64,000 bases of DNA, taken from contig NZ_CP140151.1 in NCBI RefSeq assembly GCF_034479555.1, positions 2,976,001-3,040,000 of the forward strand, read 5' to 3'. Below, piece by piece: positions 46,780-57,603 of this stretch. The notes under the pieces were generated by a model. The model was given only the letters and a program-made list of their open reading frames with translations. It ran no database searches and was not told the DNA's origin. The stretch is from Chromohalobacter canadensis. GTDB lineage: Bacteria; Pseudomonadota; Gammaproteobacteria; Pseudomonadales; Halomonadaceae. Numbering within the stretch: position 1 is the stretch's first letter; each line of letters starts with the position of its first letter. Made by a program: the position numbers and the translations under genes.

Positions 46780-48375
46780 CTAGCCGGCGAACGCAGCGTA
46801 GATGGCGATGACGCACAGGACTAGCACCAAGCCTACGGGCCAAGCACCTTTCCAGGGAGTCAGGTCGACTTCACCCGCATCCTGATGAACCCACTTGGTT
46901 TCGCGCGGGTAGACCTTGCCGATAATCAGCATGATGGCGATCAGCAGCACGAAGACGCCTGCTACGAAATGGTACTGACTAGTGACGTCGAGAATCTTGT
47001 TGAAGGGCGGTATGAAATATCCCGCTGCTATCAACAAGCAACCCGCGACCAAGCCCACCTTGGCGGCAATGGCGGGGACGCGCTTAGTGAGAAGCCCCAC
47101 CAGGACCACGGCCAGGATGGGAATGAAGTAAATAGCGTTCATCGTCTGCAAGTAGCTGAACAAACTTTCCTGACCCGCGAGAAGCGGTGCGATGACCATG
47201 GCGGCAATGGCCATGATCCAGCCGAAGATCTTCCCCACTTTAACGACCTGGGCTTCATCGGCGTTCTTGTTGATGACGCCCTTATAGATGCCCAGGCTGA
47301 ACAGTGTTGTGGTGCTATTCAGCGCCGAGTTGAACGACGACAGGATGGCGCCGACCATCACGGCAGCGAAGAAGCCGGTCAGGTAAGGGGGCAGGACGTC
47401 GAACACTAGGTGGCCGTAGGCTTCATCTGCCTTGACGCCCTGATCGGCATACATGTGGTACGCGATGATGCCCGGAAGGACGAGGTACAGGGGGCCGAGA
47501 AGTTTGAAGAAGCCGGTCAGCAGAACGCCCTTCTGGCCTTCGGCGAGGGTCTTGGCGGCGAAGGTGCGCTGAATGATCTGCTGATTGGTGGTCCAGTAGA
47601 ACACGTTGATCAGGAAGACGCCGGTGAATAGCGTGGCGAAGGGTACGGCTTGATCCTCGCGTCCCATCGAATTGAACATCTCGGGATGCTGTTCGTTGAG
47701 GATATCCCAGCCGGCCAGGATGCCTCCGCCATCGCTGACGGCGTTGAGAGCGAAAAACACGATCAAGAGGCCGCCGATGAGCAGTCCGACTCCATTGAGC
47801 GTATCGGACACGGCTACCGTCCGCAGCCCCCCGAAGAGCGCATACACGGCGCCGATCAGGCCTACGATCCACACGGTCGCCCACAGCAGGAAACTGCTCG
47901 ATTCGATGCCCGTCAGCCCTTGGAGATCGAGCATGCCTTGCAAGCCGATCGCGCCGGAGTACAGCACGATAGGCAGCAGAATGACCGCATAGGCGATCAG
48001 GAAGATGATGTTACAGATCAACTGCGTGCCGTGGTCGAAGCGAATCTCCAGCAATTGCGGCACGGTCGCGATCCCGCTACGCAGGAAGCGTGGCAGAAAG
48101 AAGAGCGCCAGTAGCACCAAGGCCACGACCGCAACGACCTCCCACGCCATGACACTCAGGCCATCAGTGAAGGCCGACCCGTTGAGACCCACCATCTGCT
48201 CGGTGGAGAGATTGGTCATCAAAAGTGAGCCGGCGATCAGCGGGAAAGTCAGGCTACGACCGGCCAAGAAGTAGCCGCTGGTGCTACGCAGGTCGTCTCG
48301 GCGCGTGATCAACCAGGTGATCAGTGCGACGAGCCCCGTGAAGAAAAGAAACGAGATCAGCGTCAGGGCATGCAT
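46780..48375 (-). CDS. Sodium:solute symporter (SSS family), SglT-like
   Basis: 531 residues with about 14 membrane helices. Shows the SSS family core (GYFLAGRSLTFPLIAGSLLMTNLSTEQ; GGLRTVAVSDTLNGVGLLIGG; AILSSFNSALNSTTTLF). The sequence belongs nearer to the sugar-type branch (SglT/YidK) than to PutP, and a large C-terminal extension ends in VLCVIAIYAAF. The substrate is unknown: sugars, polyols or another solute. It is the second SSS transporter of the window. Confidence 0.85.
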   Translation of the reverse strand: MHALTLISFLFFTGLVALITWLITRRDDLRSTSGYFLAGRSLTFPLIAGSLLMTNLSTEQMVGLNGSAFTDGLSVMAWEVVAVVALVLLALFFLPRFLRSGIATVPQLLEIRFDHGTQLICNIIFLIAYAVILLPIVLYSGAIGLQGMLDLQGLTGIESSSFLLWATVWIVGLIGAVYALFGGLRTVAVSDTLNGVGLLIGGLLIVFFALNAVSDGGGILAGWDILNEQHPEMFNSMGREDQAVPFATLFTGVFLINVFYWTTNQQIIQRTFAAKTLAEGQKGVLLTGFFKLLGPLYLVLPGIIAYHMYADQGVKADEAYGHLVFDVLPPYLTGFFAAVMVGAILSSFNSALNSTTTLFSLGIYKGVINKNADEAQVVKVGKIFGWIMAIAAMVIAPLLAGQESLFSYLQTMNAIYFIPILAVVLVGLLTKRVPAIAAKVGLVAGCLLIAAGYFIPPFNKILDVTSQYHFVAGVFVLLIAIMLIIGKVYPRETKWVHQDAGEVDLTPWKGAWPVGLVLVLCVIAIYAAFAG

Positions 48376-48541
48376 GGAATGGGCATCCTTGGGCTTTCAT
48401 GGATCATGGCCGTGGCGATTGAAGACTGGCGACTGCCCTTGGCATATCGTCAGGCTTCAAGCGTACGGGCGCGTCGATGACACTACATCGTGGGAACGAA
48501 TTTTAGCCGGCAAACAGTAAACTACCATTCGCCATTTGTCT

Positions 48542-48561
48542 GACATTGCCCAAGTAATGTC
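48542..48561. promoter_or_regulatory. Inverted repeat upstream of the symporter gene
   Basis: GACATT (48542-48547) and AATGTC (48556-48561) with an 8-base spacer, in the 199-base gap between the GtrII-like gene and the symporter gene. Could be an operator; there is no T-run, so not a terminator. Confidence 0.3.
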
Positions 48562-48574
48562 TGTATAACACGGC

Positions 48575-50104
48575 TCATGGGTCGCCAGTATCCCGTCGAC
48601 AAGCTCCGTCCAAGGACACGAAGATTGCGTCTTGCCACTGATATAGCGTGTACCAGCCACGTTCCAAGAGAGGTTCGAGGGTAGTGCAGTGGTCAGCGAA
48701 GGCGTCGCGCAGCGCCTGGTCGCCATTGAACTCGTAACGCTGAGGCAAGCCCAGGCGGTAGAGATTTTGATAGCCCCACCAGTAGCCGTTGTCGAGATAA
48801 CTTCCCACTAGTTCCTTGAGTATGGGGAACGCATGCACGGTATTGTCGGCGCTTTTACTGAGTGGGAGAGTGCCGAAGACGACGAGGGCACCTTCCGCCT
48901 CGAGTCGTCGCAGGTCGTCGACCAACTGGCGCGACACGCTTTCCTCGAACGATTTCTGACTGCCTTGAGCATTGCCGTAGGCATAAGCGATCACCGTGGC
49001 ACCTCCCAGCACGAGAACAAGCATTGAAACGCCTAAGCGGCGCCATCCGTAATATTCGCAAGTAGCCACTGCACAGAACAGTGAGCCGGCGCATAAGGCA
49101 CCGAACCCGATGAAGGTGCGCGGACGCCAGAGAGGGTCTTCAAGCGCCGCCATGATACCGAGCGCGCCAAGCGGTAGTAGCAGCAAGATGATCAACATGA
49201 TCAAGAGCCGCCAGGGCCATGCAAGGGGACGCTTGGCCTGTGACGGACGGAGGGCACCCAGGGTCAGGCCGGTCAGTGCGATCAGGGCCGTGGCCGATAG
49301 GCCCCACCAAGGTGCGCCAGCGAGTGTCCTGGCTGCATAGCGCCAGAACGTCAGGGTGTTGTCGACGATATGCATGGGCAATGTCGCTGGGGGAGCCATC
49401 TGGCTATGCGACAGGCTATAACCGCCAGCCAGCCACCAGACTGATATCAGTTTGTACCCCAGGAGTGTGACGGCGCCAGCGACTAGCAAGCCGACATGGC
49501 GCCGCCATTGCAGCGTGCCATAAGTGGCCAGGCTGAGAAGAGCATGAAACGCGAGCAACACGAAGTAAACGCTCACTGCCGCCTGATAGAAGCAGAGACT
49601 GGCGAATAAGCCGATAACCGACAGCATGACTCCCTTTCCCCATGATGCTCTCATGCCGGCGGCAAGCGCCAGTCCGGCGCAACTGACAGCAAGTGCCATG
49701 GGCAGGGCATCGAACTGATAGGAAAGGTTTTGCAGGAAGAAGGGCTGTAGCACCAATAGTGCCATCGCAAGCCAGGCGTGACCGTCGTTAAATTTTACAA
49801 AGGCCTGACGTAGCGCAACGAGCATTGTCGCGATGCTGGTCAATCCCAGCCATAAAGGAAGTGGAGCCAACTCGACGACACGCGTGCCTTGATTGAGCGC
49901 GAGCATAACGACATCGGCAAGAGGGCGCGCATTTGAAGTCCAACCGGGCTCGCCATACATGCTGCGCCAGATATCGTCGAGATAGAGACGATCGGCCGCC
50001 ACGATCGGGTAAGTGGCCAGCACAAGACCAATGAAGGCTCCCATCCATCGCCAGACATCCGGGCTGGGCGTGCGAGAGTGCAGCGGAATTGACGGTATCG
50101 ACAT
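48575..50104 (-). CDS. GtrII-like multi-pass membrane glycosyltransferase
   Basis: 509 residues with about 10 membrane helices. The first loop carries the D-D-I-W-R-S block (about residue 42) followed by SNARPLAD, and the C-terminal 100 residues form a soluble periplasmic part. This resembles the GtrII family of periplasmic (GT-C type) transferases that use lipid-linked glucose. It may work with the GtrB-GtrA pair at 9025-10427, although they are 38 kb apart. ATG 50104 has AAGGG upstream; an upstream in-frame start at 50179 is less likely. Neighbour opgG is divergent. Confidence 0.6.
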   Translation of the reverse strand: MSIPSIPLHSRTPSPDVWRWMGAFIGLVLATYPIVAADRLYLDDIWRSMYGEPGWTSNARPLADVVMLALNQGTRVVELAPLPLWLGLTSIATMLVALRQAFVKFNDGHAWLAMALLVLQPFFLQNLSYQFDALPMALAVSCAGLALAAGMRASWGKGVMLSVIGLFASLCFYQAAVSVYFVLLAFHALLSLATYGTLQWRRHVGLLVAGAVTLLGYKLISVWWLAGGYSLSHSQMAPPATLPMHIVDNTLTFWRYAARTLAGAPWWGLSATALIALTGLTLGALRPSQAKRPLAWPWRLLIMLIILLLLPLGALGIMAALEDPLWRPRTFIGFGALCAGSLFCAVATCEYYGWRRLGVSMLVLVLGGATVIAYAYGNAQGSQKSFEESVSRQLVDDLRRLEAEGALVVFGTLPLSKSADNTVHAFPILKELVGSYLDNGYWWGYQNLYRLGLPQRYEFNGDQALRDAFADHCTTLEPLLERGWYTLYQWQDAIFVSLDGACRRDTGDP

Positions 50105-50357
50105 CAGGTACCCTTCGTGGTGTGGAGAAAGCGTGGATGAGCGCAATGTGACGACAACGCTGCGCTGGGCTCCCTTCATGCCCTGCGTGATGCTAAGCTC
50201 TCATATCGGGAGCATGGAGAGCTTCTCGTCTCATCGATCTGCGTCGCCTCTGGAACTTTCATCTTCGTTGGGTGTATTGCATACGTTAGTGTGTTCAGCC
50301 GAAGAATGTGACGTAAAGGGGTGACTTGCCCCTGAAAAGCCGCAAGGGAGTAGTAAT

Positions 50358-51947
50358 GTGAGTGTACCGAATCGACATTTTTTGACGGCAATTTTTCCGC
50401 GTCGTTGTAGTCGCCCTCTCGCGGGCATGTTGGGCGTATGGTTAGCCTTCGCGGCGCAGGCGTGTGTTGCCTTTGGCTTCGAGGATGTGGTCAAGAAAGC
50501 CGAGCAACTTTCCGAGCAAGGATACCAGTCACCCGAAACAAGCGTGCCGGAATCGCTGAGCAACCTGGAGTACTCGGACTACGCCAAGATTCATACAAAA
50601 GATGGTCACGCGCTGTGGGAGGACGACGATTTACCCTTCAATCTCGCTTTCTTTCATAAGGGGATGCACTACGACACCTCGGTGAAGATACACAGCGTCG
50701 TGGATGGTGAAGTGGAGGATATTGCTTTCGACCCTGATGACTTCACTTACGGTGATCTGGATATTCCCGAGGAAGATCTCGAGGACCTCGGGTTTGCAGG
50801 GTTCAAGGTTACCAATGCGCTCAATGACGCCGATCGCATGAATGAAGTCATGGCTTTTCAGGGGGCGAGTTATTTCCGCACCTTGGGGCGTGATCAGACC
50901 TATGGGTCTTCCGGCCGTGGTCTGGCGATCGACACCGCATTACCCAGTGGTGAGGAATTCCCCGCGTTTCGTGAGTTCTGGGTCGTCAAACCAAGCAACG
51001 ATAGCCAATACCTGACGGTGTTCGCGATACTTGATTCGCCAAGCCTTGCCGGCGCTTATCGTTTCGTTCTGCGTCCCGGCGAAGACACCGTCGTCGATGT
51101 GACATCGCGGCTTTTCATGCGTAACGCTGTGGAAAAATTGGGGATCGCGCCTCTGACGAGTATGTATTTGTATGGCCCTGGCCAGCCCACGGACTCACTC
51201 AACTATCGGCCGGCGATTCACGATTCCAATGGCTTGTTGGTGCACGATGGCGGCGATGAAGAGCAGTGGATCTGGCGCCCGCTTGCCAATCCTGACAAGT
51301 TGATGGTCGACGAGCAGGATGTCGACTCTCTCGAGGGCTTCGGGCTGCTGCAGCGCAGTCATGATTTTCACGATTATGAAGACCTCAAAGATCGTTATGA
51401 TCGTCGTCCAAGCGTGTGGATCGAGCCTCAAGATGACTGGGGCAAGGGCCAGGTCGAATTGATCCAGATCCCCACGCCCGACGAGACCAACGACAACATC
51501 GTTACCATGTGGAAGCCCGACGAAGCGCCGCAAGCGGGGGATGAACTCGACTTCAATTACCGCATGTACTGGACGACGCACGAGGCCAAGTTCCATAGCC
51601 CTGATTTGTCCTGGGCTAGCCAGACGCGTCGCTCGCAAGGCGAGGTGCGTCAAGACAACTTGGTGCGTGAGACCGATGGTTCGCTGGCGTTCATCGTCGA
51701 TTTCAAGGGGCCGGGGCTGGAGTCGATCAAAGACGGTGCCAGCATGGAAGTCGATGCCTCTGTCGGAGATAACGGCGAACTGGTCGAAAGTCGTGTCGTT
51801 CCCAATGACGCCGAAGGTGGTTGGCGGATGTTCGTGCGCGTCAAGCGTAGCGATGACAGTCAGCCCTTGGATATCCGCGCCTACCTGAAGGATGGGGATG
51901 AGCGGCTTTCGGAAACCTGGTATTACCGGCTCCCTGCCAATGGTTGA
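50358..51947 (+). CDS. opgG: OpgG, periplasmic glucan biosynthesis protein
   Basis: Periplasmic protein needed for osmoregulated periplasmic glucan (OPG) synthesis, acting with OpgH on the glucan backbone. 529 residues: a signal peptide (about 1-40, [18 protein letters not shown]), then the MdoG domain with [20 protein letters not shown] and a C-terminal Ig-like part. It starts at GTG 50358 with AAGGGAG upstream. It overlaps opgH by eight bases. Glucans of this type are made at low osmolarity, in line with a halotolerant lifestyle. Confidence 0.93.
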   Translation: MSVPNRHFLTAIFPRRCSRPLAGMLGVWLAFAAQACVAFGFEDVVKKAEQLSEQGYQSPETSVPESLSNLEYSDYAKIHTKDGHALWEDDDLPFNLAFFHKGMHYDTSVKIHSVVDGEVEDIAFDPDDFTYGDLDIPEEDLEDLGFAGFKVTNALNDADRMNEVMAFQGASYFRTLGRDQTYGSSGRGLAIDTALPSGEEFPAFREFWVVKPSNDSQYLTVFAILDSPSLAGAYRFVLRPGEDTVVDVTSRLFMRNAVEKLGIAPLTSMYLYGPGQPTDSLNYRPAIHDSNGLLVHDGGDEEQWIWRPLANPDKLMVDEQDVDSLEGFGLLQRSHDFHDYEDLKDRYDRRPSVWIEPQDDWGKGQVELIQIPTPDETNDNIVTMWKPDEAPQAGDELDFNYRMYWTTHEAKFHSPDLSWASQTRRSQGEVRQDNLVRETDGSLAFIVDFKGPGLESIKDGASMEVDASVGDNGELVESRVVPNDAEGGWRMFVRVKRSDDSQPLDIRAYLKDGDERLSETWYYRLPANG

Positions 51948-54441
51948 TACACAAGCTGATACGGTGACCGGCGATTATCTCGAACGCCTGGCACAGGAAA
52001 CGGACTCCCGAGGGGCGCGCCGCGAGTTACTTGCTAGTCGTCTCGATGAACACGGCATGGAAGCCTTGCACTCGAGCCTCGGCGCGCGCGAGGTCTCGGA
52101 GGATGATCCGGCTGCGGCGTCGGTGGGCGCGCGTCTGTCGCTGGCGTATAGCGCCCGTCCGTTGGCGCCGCCCACTGTGCTCACGACTGACGCGCAAGGC
52201 ATTACGCGGCTTTGCACGACGCCGCCGATAGCACGCACACCCTTGGCGCCGGAGCCATGGGCGGCTAATCCTTTCGTGCGTTATGCCCAGCGTGCGCGCA
52301 ACTGGGTAGAGCGTGGTTTTCGCCGACGTCATAAGGGTGGTGCGGATGCCGTGCCGACCCCTCGCTGGCAGAAAGTTGGCAGGCTACGTCGCAAGATTCT
52401 GTTGATCCTGGTGGTAGGTCAAAGCCTGGTGGCGGCGGAATACATGCGTTCGGTGTTGCCCTATCAAGGCAAGCAAGTGCTCGAAGTCGCCATTCTGACG
52501 TTGTTCGTGCTGTTGTTTTGCTGGGTCTCGGCGGGGTTCTGGACGGCCCTCATGGGGTTCTTCCAGCTTTTGCGTGGACGCGACCGCTACGCGATCGATG
52601 CCCGTGACGTGCAGGAGGAAGCGCCGATTGACGAAACGGCGCGCACGGCGCTGGTTGTGCCCATCTGCAATGAGGATGTGGCGCGCGTTTTTGCCGGCGT
52701 GCGGGCCACGCTCGAGTCACTGCGCGATAGCGGCCAGGAACGCCACTTCGACCTGTTTATTTTGAGCGATACCTTCGATCCCGAACTGGCGATCGCGGAG
52801 ACGCACGCCTGGTTGGCGTTGTGTCGTGAACTGGATGCCTTCGACCGAGTCTTCTATCGGCGCCGCCAGCGCCGCATGAAGCGCAAGAGCGGCAATATCG
52901 ACGACTTCTGCCGTCGTTGGGGCGTCAATTATCGCTACATGGTGGTGCTGGATGCTGACAGTGTCATGAGCGGTGCTTGCTTGACGCGCTTGGTGCGGTT
53001 GATGGAAGCGAATCCCAAGGCCGGGATTATCCAGTCTGCGCCGCGCGCCTCCGGCCGGCTGAATCTCTATGCACGTATGCAGCAATTCGCGACGCGTGTC
53101 TATGGACCGCTCTTCACGGCGGGGCTGCATTTCTGGCAGTTGGGCGAGTCGCATTACTGGGGACATAACGCGATCATTCGCCTGGCCCCTTTCATGCGTC
53201 ACTGCATGCTGGCGCCGTTGCCCGGGAAAGGCTCTCTGTCCGGGGAAATTCTGTCGCACGATTTCGTCGAAGCGGCGTTGATGCGTCGGGCGGGATGGGG
53301 CGTGTGGATCGCCTACAACCTGGATGGTAGTTACGAAGAGATGCCACCCAACCTCCTCGACGAGCTCAATCGCGATCGTCGTTGGTGTCATGGCAACTTG
53401 ATGAACTTTCGCCTGTTTCTGGCCAAGGGCATTCACCCCGTGCATCGTGCGGTCTTCCTGACCGGGGTGATGTCGTACATATCGGCGCCGTTGTGGTGCT
53501 TGTTCCTGATCTTGTCGACCGCTTTGCTGGCGGTACATACGTTGAGTACGCCGCAGTATTTCCCCGAGCCCGGCATGATGTTTCCTGTCTGGCCGCAGTG
53601 GAATCCAACCATGGCGGTGGGGCTGTTCGCGGCGACGGCCACGCTTTTGTTCTTGCCCAAGGTGCTCAGTGTGATCCTGGTCATCGCGCAGGGGTCCAAG
53701 GAATTCGGCGGCGGCTTGCGGTTATGCGCGGGCATGGTCCTGGAATCGCTGTTCTCCATGCTGATGGCGCCGGTACGGATGCTCTTCCATACACGCTTCG
53801 TAATGACGGCGCTTCTCGGGCGTGCCATACAGTGGCGCTCTCCGTCGCGTGACAACAGCGATACGCCGTGGGGCGATGCCATGCGTCACCATGGCGTTCA
53901 GACGCTCATCGGGGCGGTGTGGGCCGTGGGCGTGTATTACATGGAACCGACCTTCCTGTGGTGGCTGGCGCCTATCGTTGGCGCCTTGATGGTGTCGATC
54001 CCGGTTTCGGTGTTTTCCAGCCGCGTGTCGCTAGGACGCTGGTGCCAGCATGCGCGCTTGTTTCGTATTCCCGAAGAGACGCATCCCCCGCGTGTGTTGC
54101 GGCGCATGGTGCGTCATCTGAAACGTATGCGCGCCCAGCAGGCAACGGCGCCGACGTTCGTGCAGGTGGTCGTCGATCCCATGGCCAATGCGCTAGGGTG
54201 TGCGCTGGCCACGAGCCGACATGGCGTATCGGCGCTTCTGCGGCGGCGTCGAGAAGAGCGGGTCAGGGCGGTCGTCACCGAGAACCCCAGCAAGGTTGAG
54301 ACAGCGACCCGTTTGAACTTTCTCGATGACCCCGTCCTGCTGTCGATGCTGCATCACTGGGTATGGACATCGCCCGACGCACACCCGGACTGGCGCGAAC
54401 TCGGTACGCCGACGCCTGTCTCATGGCGGGTACCGGGATGA
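51940..54441 (+). CDS. opgH: OpgH, glucan glucosyltransferase
   Basis: Inner-membrane GT2 enzyme that polymerises glucose from UDP-glucose into periplasmic glucans. 833 residues: N-terminal cytoplasmic arm, about eight membrane helices, and the central domain with [22 protein letters not shown], and the Q-x-x-R-W-type motif [12 protein letters not shown] 51940 lies within the last codons of opgG. The acyltransferase at 54930 is close downstream, with a GlsB gene and a terminator in between. Confidence 0.94.
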   Translation: MVDTQADTVTGDYLERLAQETDSRGARRELLASRLDEHGMEALHSSLGAREVSEDDPAAASVGARLSLAYSARPLAPPTVLTTDAQGITRLCTTPPIARTPLAPEPWAANPFVRYAQRARNWVERGFRRRHKGGADAVPTPRWQKVGRLRRKILLILVVGQSLVAAEYMRSVLPYQGKQVLEVAILTLFVLLFCWVSAGFWTALMGFFQLLRGRDRYAIDARDVQEEAPIDETARTALVVPICNEDVARVFAGVRATLESLRDSGQERHFDLFILSDTFDPELAIAETHAWLALCRELDAFDRVFYRRRQRRMKRKSGNIDDFCRRWGVNYRYMVVLDADSVMSGACLTRLVRLMEANPKAGIIQSAPRASGRLNLYARMQQFATRVYGPLFTAGLHFWQLGESHYWGHNAIIRLAPFMRHCMLAPLPGKGSLSGEILSHDFVEAALMRRAGWGVWIAYNLDGSYEEMPPNLLDELNRDRRWCHGNLMNFRLFLAKGIHPVHRAVFLTGVMSYISAPLWCLFLILSTALLAVHTLSTPQYFPEPGMMFPVWPQWNPTMAVGLFAATATLLFLPKVLSVILVIAQGSKEFGGGLRLCAGMVLESLFSMLMAPVRMLFHTRFVMTALLGRAIQWRSPSRDNSDTPWGDAMRHHGVQTLIGAVWAVGVYYMEPTFLWWLAPIVGALMVSIPVSVFSSRVSLGRWCQHARLFRIPEETHPPRVLRRMVRHLKRMRAQQATAPTFVQVVVDPMANALGCALATSRHGVSALLRRRREERVRAVVTENPSKVETATRLNFLDDPVLLSMLHHWVWTSPDAHPDWRELGTPTPVSWRVPG

Positions 54442-54550
54442 GATGACACGTCACGACGTATCGCCGCCAGCCTAGCTGCTATGCTGGAGGCGATGTCCGT
54501 GAGTGGCCTTTCATGTAGCGTCGCATTCAAGGAAAGAAGGAGATGAAGGA

Positions 54551-54793
54551 ATGAGTATCATTTTGTGGTTGATCATCGGGGGCCTGGCCGGCTGGATTGC
54601 AGGCAAGATAATGCGCGGTGGCGGCTTCGGTATCCTCGGCAATATCGGTGTCGGCATCGTGGGCGCGGTTATCGGTGGCTTTCTCTTCAGTCTACTGGGA
54701 CTTGCGCAGACCAATATCATCGGCTCGTTGATCATGGCCGTGATTGGTGCCGTGCTGCTGCTGTGGATCGTGGCCAAGGTCCGGAAGTCGTAG
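54551..54793 (+). CDS. GlsB/YeaQ/YmgE family stress-response membrane protein
   Basis: 80 residues with three membrane helices and the Gly-rich pattern of the family (LIIGGLAGWIAGKIMRGGG, GNIGVGIVGAVIGG). Members rise under stress; the biochemical function is unknown. ATG 54551 has AAGGA directly upstream and AGAAGGAG earlier. A hairpin terminator follows at 54858. Confidence 0.85.
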   Translation: MSIILWLIIGGLAGWIAGKIMRGGGFGILGNIGVGIVGAVIGGFLFSLLGLAQTNIIGSLIMAVIGAVLLLWIVAKVRKS

Positions 54794-54857
54794 CGCGTCG
54801 TGGGTTACCGATGCCCTGAAGAGTGTCCGTTGAATATGGAAAACGAATGATTCCTTG

Positions 54858-54887
54858 CCCCGGCCCCTTTGAAAGGTCGGGGTTTTT
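54858..54887 (+). terminator. Rho-independent terminator
   Basis: CCCCGGCC (54858-54865) with GGTCGGGG (54875-54882, one G-U pair) followed by TTTTT. It ends the GlsB-type transcript. Confidence 0.75.
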
Positions 54888-54929
54888 CGTGGATGCCGTG
54901 TCCGCGGAACTGCTGTGAGACTCGTGCTT

Positions 54930-56219
54930 ATGGACAAGACACAACAGCCAGGCCAGAAGGAACGCTTTATAGGCCTGGAGTGGTTACGCTTCGCGCTCGG
55001 GCTTTATATCGTTATCTTCCACACTTTGCATACCTACCCGTCGATCAGTGCCTGGTCGCATTACGTGACAGATATCGGTTTCTTCTCGACGAGTACTTTC
55101 TTCGTGCTGTCGGGCTTCTTGCTGACCCACGTGTACCTCGATGAGCGTCGCCAGTTGCGTGAGCCAGCCCGCAGCTTCTGGATCAAGCGTTTCTCGAACT
55201 TATATCCGATTCATATCGGAGCGTTGGTGCTGGCGGTCAGTATGTCGGCTTTAATCGGGTATTTGGCGATTTCGCCGGAAGACGCCGACATGTCGTGGCG
55301 TTTCGTGATATACGACGTCAACAATGACCTTGGGCAGGTGACGCCGGGGGCCCTGGAGCATTTCATGGGTAACGGAGAGCTTGCGCTCAATCTGGCACTC
55401 AACGTCGGGCTGCTGCATGCCTGGAATCCGTATTATCTGACCTTCAACCCGCCGTCCTGGTCGATTTCGGCGCTGATGGCCTTTTATCTGGTCTTCCCGT
55501 GGATAGCGCCGCGTCTATTTCGTCTCCGTCGCGTGGGCCGAGCCCTAGCGCTGACCAATTTGCTGTACCTGATTCCCCCGTTGGTGGTCATCGCCATGAC
55601 CGACTTCGGTATGCCCGAAACGGGTATCCTGCACCGCAACCCCTTGATTCGTTTGCCTGAATTCGTGGCGGGGATACTACTGTGCGTGTGGTATACCCGC
55701 TATCGCGCGGCGGGCGGTTGGCTGAGTGTCAGGCGGCGTCTGATGTTGGCGACATTTGTGGCGACTTGTGTGGTGGTAGCAGTCTGGTTGTTGGGCCAAG
55801 GCCATGCCTGGTATTACCTGTTGCATAATGGCCTGTTACTGCCCGCGCAGTTGGCGCTGATTCTACTGGCCACGCAATGGCGCACGCCCGAGAGTCGTCG
55901 AGTCCGTCGCTTGGCGAGCCGACTGGGAGGGGCGTCGTTGCCGATGTTCGCGCTACATGTCCCGCTGTTCGTGATCTTCACCCGAATCGAGCGCGTGCTT
56001 GCCGGCGATCCAGCACTGTGCACGAGTGGATTTCGCGCCTGCCTCGACGCTGCCGGTGACAGCTCCGTGGTGTTCTATCCGTTGTTTCTATTGCTGACGG
56101 TGCTGTTCTGCGTGATGTTTCAGGAACAGTTCGTACTGCGGGTGCGCAATGTCATGCAGCGTTGGCTGCTGCCGAGGGTGGGGACGCCACCGTCGCATAC
56201 CGAGAAGGTGGCGCGCTGA
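54930..56219 (+). CDS. Acyltransferase 3 family membrane protein
   Basis: 429 residues with about 10 membrane helices. The start GLEWLRFALGLYIVIFHTLH and STSTFFVLSGFLLTHVY, then FWIKRFSNLYPIH, are the hallmark blocks of the acyltransferase-3 / OafB family (catalytic His in the first helices, R/H motif). Its position behind opgGH suggests it could add acyl or succinyl groups to periplasmic glucans, like OpgC of E. coli, but a role on other envelope sugars is equally possible. Starts ATG 54930 or GTG 54915; neither site is strong. Confidence 0.8.
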   Translation: MDKTQQPGQKERFIGLEWLRFALGLYIVIFHTLHTYPSISAWSHYVTDIGFFSTSTFFVLSGFLLTHVYLDERRQLREPARSFWIKRFSNLYPIHIGALVLAVSMSALIGYLAISPEDADMSWRFVIYDVNNDLGQVTPGALEHFMGNGELALNLALNVGLLHAWNPYYLTFNPPSWSISALMAFYLVFPWIAPRLFRLRRVGRALALTNLLYLIPPLVVIAMTDFGMPETGILHRNPLIRLPEFVAGILLCVWYTRYRAAGGWLSVRRRLMLATFVATCVVVAVWLLGQGHAWYYLLHNGLLLPAQLALILLATQWRTPESRRVRRLASRLGGASLPMFALHVPLFVIFTRIERVLAGDPALCTSGFRACLDAAGDSSVVFYPLFLLLTVLFCVMFQEQFVLRVRNVMQRWLLPRVGTPPSHTEKVAR

Positions 56220-56253
56220 CGTAGCTGCTCGTTTTGAATACCCGGCCTGAATG

Positions 56254-56287
56254 ACAAAGGGGCGCCATCGGCATGGCGCCCCTTTGT
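56254..56287. terminator. Bidirectional terminator
   Basis: ACAAAGGGGCGCCAT (56254-56268) and ATGGCGCCCCTTTGT (56273-56287) form a perfect 15-bp stem with a CGGC loop, between the convergent acyltransferase and gabT genes. Confidence 0.9.
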
Positions 56288-56309
56288 GTCATGAGTACGC
56301 GCGAGTCAT

Positions 56310-57590
56310 TTACGCGTGGCTCAATTCCTTGAGGCAAGTCTCGACGATGTCCAGGCCTTCTTCGAGTATTTCGTCCTCGATGGTGACCGGCATCAAGAAG
56401 CGCAGGGTGTTGCCGTAGAGGCCGCAGGACAGCAGGATCAGCCCCTTCTCGCGTGCTTTCTTGCACAGCGCCCCGGTCAGCTCAGCATCCGGCGTGTGCT
56501 TGGCCTTGTCGGCGACTACGTCGAAGGCGGCCATGGCGCCCAGGTGGCGGACATTGTCGACGCAGGCGAAATCTTGCTGCCATTTTGCGAAGCGCTCACC
56601 CAACTTGTCGCCCAGCGCCTGGCTCTTCTCGAGAATTTTCTCCTCCTCGAAGACTTCCAGTACCGCGAGGGTAGCGGCGCAGGAGACCGGGCTGCCGGTG
56701 TAGGTACCGCCCAGCGAGTTGCCACCAGAGGCGTCCATGACCTTGTCGGTGCCGACCACGGCGGAGATCGGCATGCCGTCGGCCATGCTCTTGGCCATGG
56801 TGATGATGTCGGGCTCGACGCCGCTGTGCTCGATGGCGAACAGCTTGCCGGTGCGCCCGAAGCCGGACTGGACTTCGTCGACGATCAGCAAAATGCCGTG
56901 CTCGTCGCAGATCTCGCGGACCGCCTCGAGGAAACTGGTCGACGCCGCGTAGAAGCCACCTTCGCCGAGTACCGGCTCAAGCACGATGGCGGCAGTGTCG
57001 CGGGGGTTGGCGTCGGTCTTGAGCGTCATCTTCAGACCGTTTAGCGCATCTTCCTCGCTAACCCCGTGGTAGGGCACCGGATAGGGCGCGCGGAAGACGT
57101 TGCCCGGCATGCTGCCGAAGTCGGTGGCATAGGGCGCGACCTTGCCGTTCATGGCCATGGTCATGAAGGTCCGGCCATGATAGCCGCCGGTGAAGCAGAT
57201 GACGTTGTCGCGTCCCGTTGCCGCGCGAGCCACCTTGACGGCGTTCTCAAGTGCCTCGGCGCCGGAGTTGGCGAGCATCACCTTGCCGTGGCCGCGTACC
57301 GGAGTGAGCTGGCTGAGTTTTTCGGCGACTTTCACGTAGCCCTCATAGGGCATCACCGTCTGACAGGTATGCATCACCTTGTCGAGTTGGTCCTTGACCG
57401 CCTGCACCACCTTGGGATGACGGTGGCCGACGTTGAGCACGCCGATGCCGCCAGCGAAGTCGATGATACGATTGCCGTCGGCGTCCCAGATCAGGGCGTT
57501 CTCGGCACGCTCGGCAAACTGGGTCGCTGGGCTCGCGGCGCCGCTGGCGACGTAACGTGTCTTGAGTTCATTGAGCTGTGCGTTGTTCAT
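56310..57590 (-). CDS. gabT: GabT, 4-aminobutyrate aminotransferase
   Basis: PLP enzyme that moves the amino group of GABA to 2-oxoglutarate, giving succinate semialdehyde. 426 residues; cofactor lysine Lys267 in ITMAKSMADG, Asp238 in LIVDEVQSGFGRTG, ANSGAEALENAVKVAR and FTGGYHGRT. It is downstream of gabD on the same strand, 13 bases apart, so a gabD-gabT operon. Strong AAGGAGG before ATG. Could also act on related omega-amino acids. Confidence 0.92.
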   Translation of the reverse strand: MNNAQLNELKTRYVASGAASPATQFAERAENALIWDADGNRIIDFAGGIGVLNVGHRHPKVVQAVKDQLDKVMHTCQTVMPYEGYVKVAEKLSQLTPVRGHGKVMLANSGAEALENAVKVARAATGRDNVICFTGGYHGRTFMTMAMNGKVAPYATDFGSMPGNVFRAPYPVPYHGVSEEDALNGLKMTLKTDANPRDTAAIVLEPVLGEGGFYAASTSFLEAVREICDEHGILLIVDEVQSGFGRTGKLFAIEHSGVEPDIITMAKSMADGMPISAVVGTDKVMDASGGNSLGGTYTGSPVSCAATLAVLEVFEEEKILEKSQALGDKLGERFAKWQQDFACVDNVRHLGAMAAFDVVADKAKHTPDAELTGALCKKAREKGLILLSCGLYGNTLRFLMPVTIEDEILEEGLDIVETCLKELSHA

Positions 57591-57603
57591 GCTTGCCTCC
57601 TTG

